From: Maribacter arenosus
GTDB lineage: Bacteria; Bacteroidota; Bacteroidia; Flavobacteriales; Flavobacteriaceae
Direction of reading: 5' to 3'
Assembly: GCF_014610845.1 (NCBI RefSeq)
Contig: NZ_JABTCG010000001.1
Location: 434,001 to 498,000, forward strand
Length of the DNA stretch: 64,000 nt
Below are positions 62,690-64,000 of the stretch, one piece after another. The first letter of the stretch is position 1; each line of letters starts with the position of its first letter. The notes below the pieces were generated by a model. It did not search any database. It had not been told where the DNA came from and worked only from the letters and a program-made list of their open reading frames with translations. The translations under genes and the position numbers were made by a program.

Positions 62690-63586
62690 TTAAACCGCCG
62701 CTTTAATATCGACAGAGACATCCAATTTGCTTTTTCCGCTGCCATAAACTACGCCCTTTAAAGGTGGTACATCATAATAATCCCTGCCCCAGCCCACGAC
62801 AATGTGCTGGTTTTTGGGTATCATATTGTTGGTAGGATCAAAATCTACCCACCCGAAACCAGGAATAAAAATGGCGAGCCAGGCATGGGAGGCATCCGCT
62901 CCTACGAGCTTTTCCTTACCGGGCGGAGGAATGGTTTCGATATACCCGCTTATGTACCTTGCGGGCAAGCCTATAGAACGGATACACGCTATGGCAATCT
63001 GTGCAAAGTCCTGGCAAACCCCTTTTTTTTCGCGCATCACTTCTTCAATAGGTGTCGAGGTGGTGGAAAATTCCGGATCAAAATCAAAATCGGTGTAAAT
63101 ACGCTGCATCAATTCATAGGCGGCTTCAAAAACCGAGCGGCCTCCCATAAACGATATTTCCGCGTATTCCTTAATCGCCTTATCGGTTTGTCGAATAAAA
63201 ATCGATTCAAGCAAAAATTGCTTTGCCTCCATTATTTCAGGATCTGTTCCCTGTAAAGCCAATAGGGCATCGTTTATGGTTATCGATTGACAAGCTGGAC
63301 TATAGAACGATTCATGGAATTGGGTATAATCGCGCATTATGGTACTTCGTGTGGTCACCTTTAAGACCGTATGTTCGGTCTGGATCGAAAATCGCGTAAT
63401 GTAGTTTCCGAAAAAATCCTTTCGCTCCGATATTTCCGAAGGCTCCGGGGACACTTCGATGTTATAATCCAATAATTGCTGCCCCTTGGATTCTCGTGGG
63501 CGTAGGGTTGCTATATTATGGCAATAACTGACGGGGGCATTATAATTATAGGTGGTAATATGGGTTAGGTTGAATATCATACTCAA
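62690..63586 (-). CDS. Transglutaminase-like protease family protein
   Basis: A 298-residue protein with the N-terminal beta domain (ITTYNYNAPVSYCHNIATLRP in part, LRPRESKGQ) and a C-terminal transglutaminase core: Cys in KKGVCQDFAQIAIACIRSIG, His in GADASHAWLAIF, Asp in FGWVDFDPTNN. It belongs to the bacterial group that is co-encoded with alpha-E and circularly permuted ATP-grasp proteins, proposed to build or process peptide-like compounds. Its start overlaps the alpha-E gene by four bases (ATGA). Confidence 0.93.
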   Translation of the reverse strand: MSMIFNLTHITTYNYNAPVSYCHNIATLRPRESKGQQLLDYNIEVSPEPSEISERKDFFGNYITRFSIQTEHTVLKVTTRSTIMRDYTQFHESFYSPACQSITINDALLALQGTDPEIMEAKQFLLESIFIRQTDKAIKEYAEISFMGGRSVFEAAYELMQRIYTDFDFDPEFSTTSTPIEEVMREKKGVCQDFAQIAIACIRSIGLPARYISGYIETIPPPGKEKLVGADASHAWLAIFIPGFGWVDFDPTNNMIPKNQHIVVGWGRDYYDVPPLKGVVYGSGKSKLDVSVDIKAAV

Positions 63587-64000
63587 ATAGGAAATGACTG
63601 GTTGACCATTTGTTTTTGCTTATCGGTATGGTTGAAATAGGTATTGGATATCGCTTGGGAAGTCTTATGAAGCAGTTCTGATAATTCCTCTAAAAGCACC
63701 ACCAACGTTTCCCTTTTAAAATCATCAGGTGATTTTGTCTTGGCAAGTTCGGTCGATTCTGCAGACCTTAGTTTTGAAAAGGCCTCCATTACATATTGCT
63801 GATAGTTGATCAACTGATGGTCCTCTACAGAATGTGGTAAGTGTGCCAAATCTTTCAGTAACCGATTCATCATATAGGTCAGTGAGCGCGAATAATCCAT
63901 ATCCAGCAATACCAAGTCCAGCATATGCTCCAATTGTATATGCGAACGATAGCTATATCTGTAAATATTCAAACTTTCGTGACTGGTCAGTAAGTACTCC
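63583..64000 (-). CDS. Alpha-E domain protein, C-terminal part
   Basis: The last 138 or so codons of an alpha-E (DUF403) protein; the frame is open to the right edge of the window (EYLLTSHESLNIYRYSYRSH, 20 residues). It is all helical, with RSHIQLEHMLDLVLLDMDYSRSL (in part LDLVLLDMDYSRS). Full-length relatives have about 310 residues. It is coupled to the transglutaminase gene by a four-base overlap; the permuted ATP-grasp partner expected in this set would lie outside the window. Confidence 0.9.
   Translation of the reverse strand, partial: EYLLTSHESLNIYRYSYRSHIQLEHMLDLVLLDMDYSRSLTYMMNRLLKDLAHLPHSVEDHQLINYQQYVMEAFSKLRSAESTELAKTKSPDDFKRETLVVLLEELSELLHKTSQAISNTYFNHTDKQKQMVNQSFPI

Noticed and set aside
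62804-63256. 150-codon plus-strand frame opposite the transglutaminase gene
   Set aside because: The minus frame has the complete catalytic motif set; the plus frame has no recognisable features.

Overview
The window looks like a chromosomal segment from a marine-type member of the Flavobacteriaceae (Bacteroidota). The supporting signs are a PorX-type regulator of type IX secretion, a fused LpxC/FabZ, a fused HisB and HisIE, promoters of the Bacteroidota type (TTTG then TAnnTTTG), many TTG/GTG starts with poor Shine-Dalgarno sequences, GG-leader peptide export, DUF5916 and YaiO-type outer membrane proteins, and AT-rich DNA with short GC-rich palindromes between genes. No rRNA, tRNA or CRISPR array was recognised. 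Identifications come from motif recognition by eye; no database search was run. Layout. 1-4.5 kb is an accessory patch: a peptidase-containing ABC exporter (cut by the window edge) and its HlyD partner, a small membrane protein, an IS256-family transposase remnant, a double-glycine precursor peptide, and a 5'-truncated glycosyltransferase. 4.6-17 kb is conserved core: porX, an HD phosphohydrolase, lpxD, lpxC/fabZ, lpxA, efp, a second LpxD-like acyltransferase, sucD, fabG, a von Willebrand A membrane protein and an SPFH protein. 17.1-25.4 kb is a complete histidine operon, hisG-D-C-B-H-(four-helix protein)-A-(DinB)-F-IE. It is preceded by a classical attenuator: a 17-residue leader peptide with three consecutive His codons, an antiterminator helix and an intrinsic terminator. 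25.5-28.1 kb holds a vWA/AAA+ pair, followed by an internally deleted histidine kinase remnant. 28.6-36.1 kb holds two small membrane proteins, truA, corA, cysE-cysM, a DUF2461 protein and an M19 dipeptidase lipoprotein. 36.3-46.4 kb is the most interesting block: six tightly packed genes for a soluble hybrid histidine kinase with HPt domain, a single-domain receiver, a large membrane-anchored HEAT-type protein with a repeated FLP motif, a processive GT2 glycosyltransferase, an LtaS-like transferase with TPRs, and a TPR/YaiO outer membrane barrel. I read this as a phosphorelay-linked envelope glycopolymer locus. The convergent neighbour (46.5-47.9 kb) joins an ILEI/FAM3-like domain to a glycerophosphodiesterase. 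48.3-48.6 kb contains two tandem, mutually similar ORFs of 32 and 33 codons in front of a perfect palindromic terminator. From 48.6 kb to the end the genes are on the minus strand: duplicated small lipoproteins, a DUF5916 protein, a cytochrome c/PQQ-type sugar dehydrogenase fusion, a fur / DUF3703 / Zn-type P-ATPase operon, two secreted proteins with Cys/His patterns suggesting papain-like folds, a DUF4386 protein, and a transglutaminase / alpha-E pair cut by the right edge. The gaps between 49.9 and 59.5 kb carry dispersed palindromic and non-palindromic repeats.
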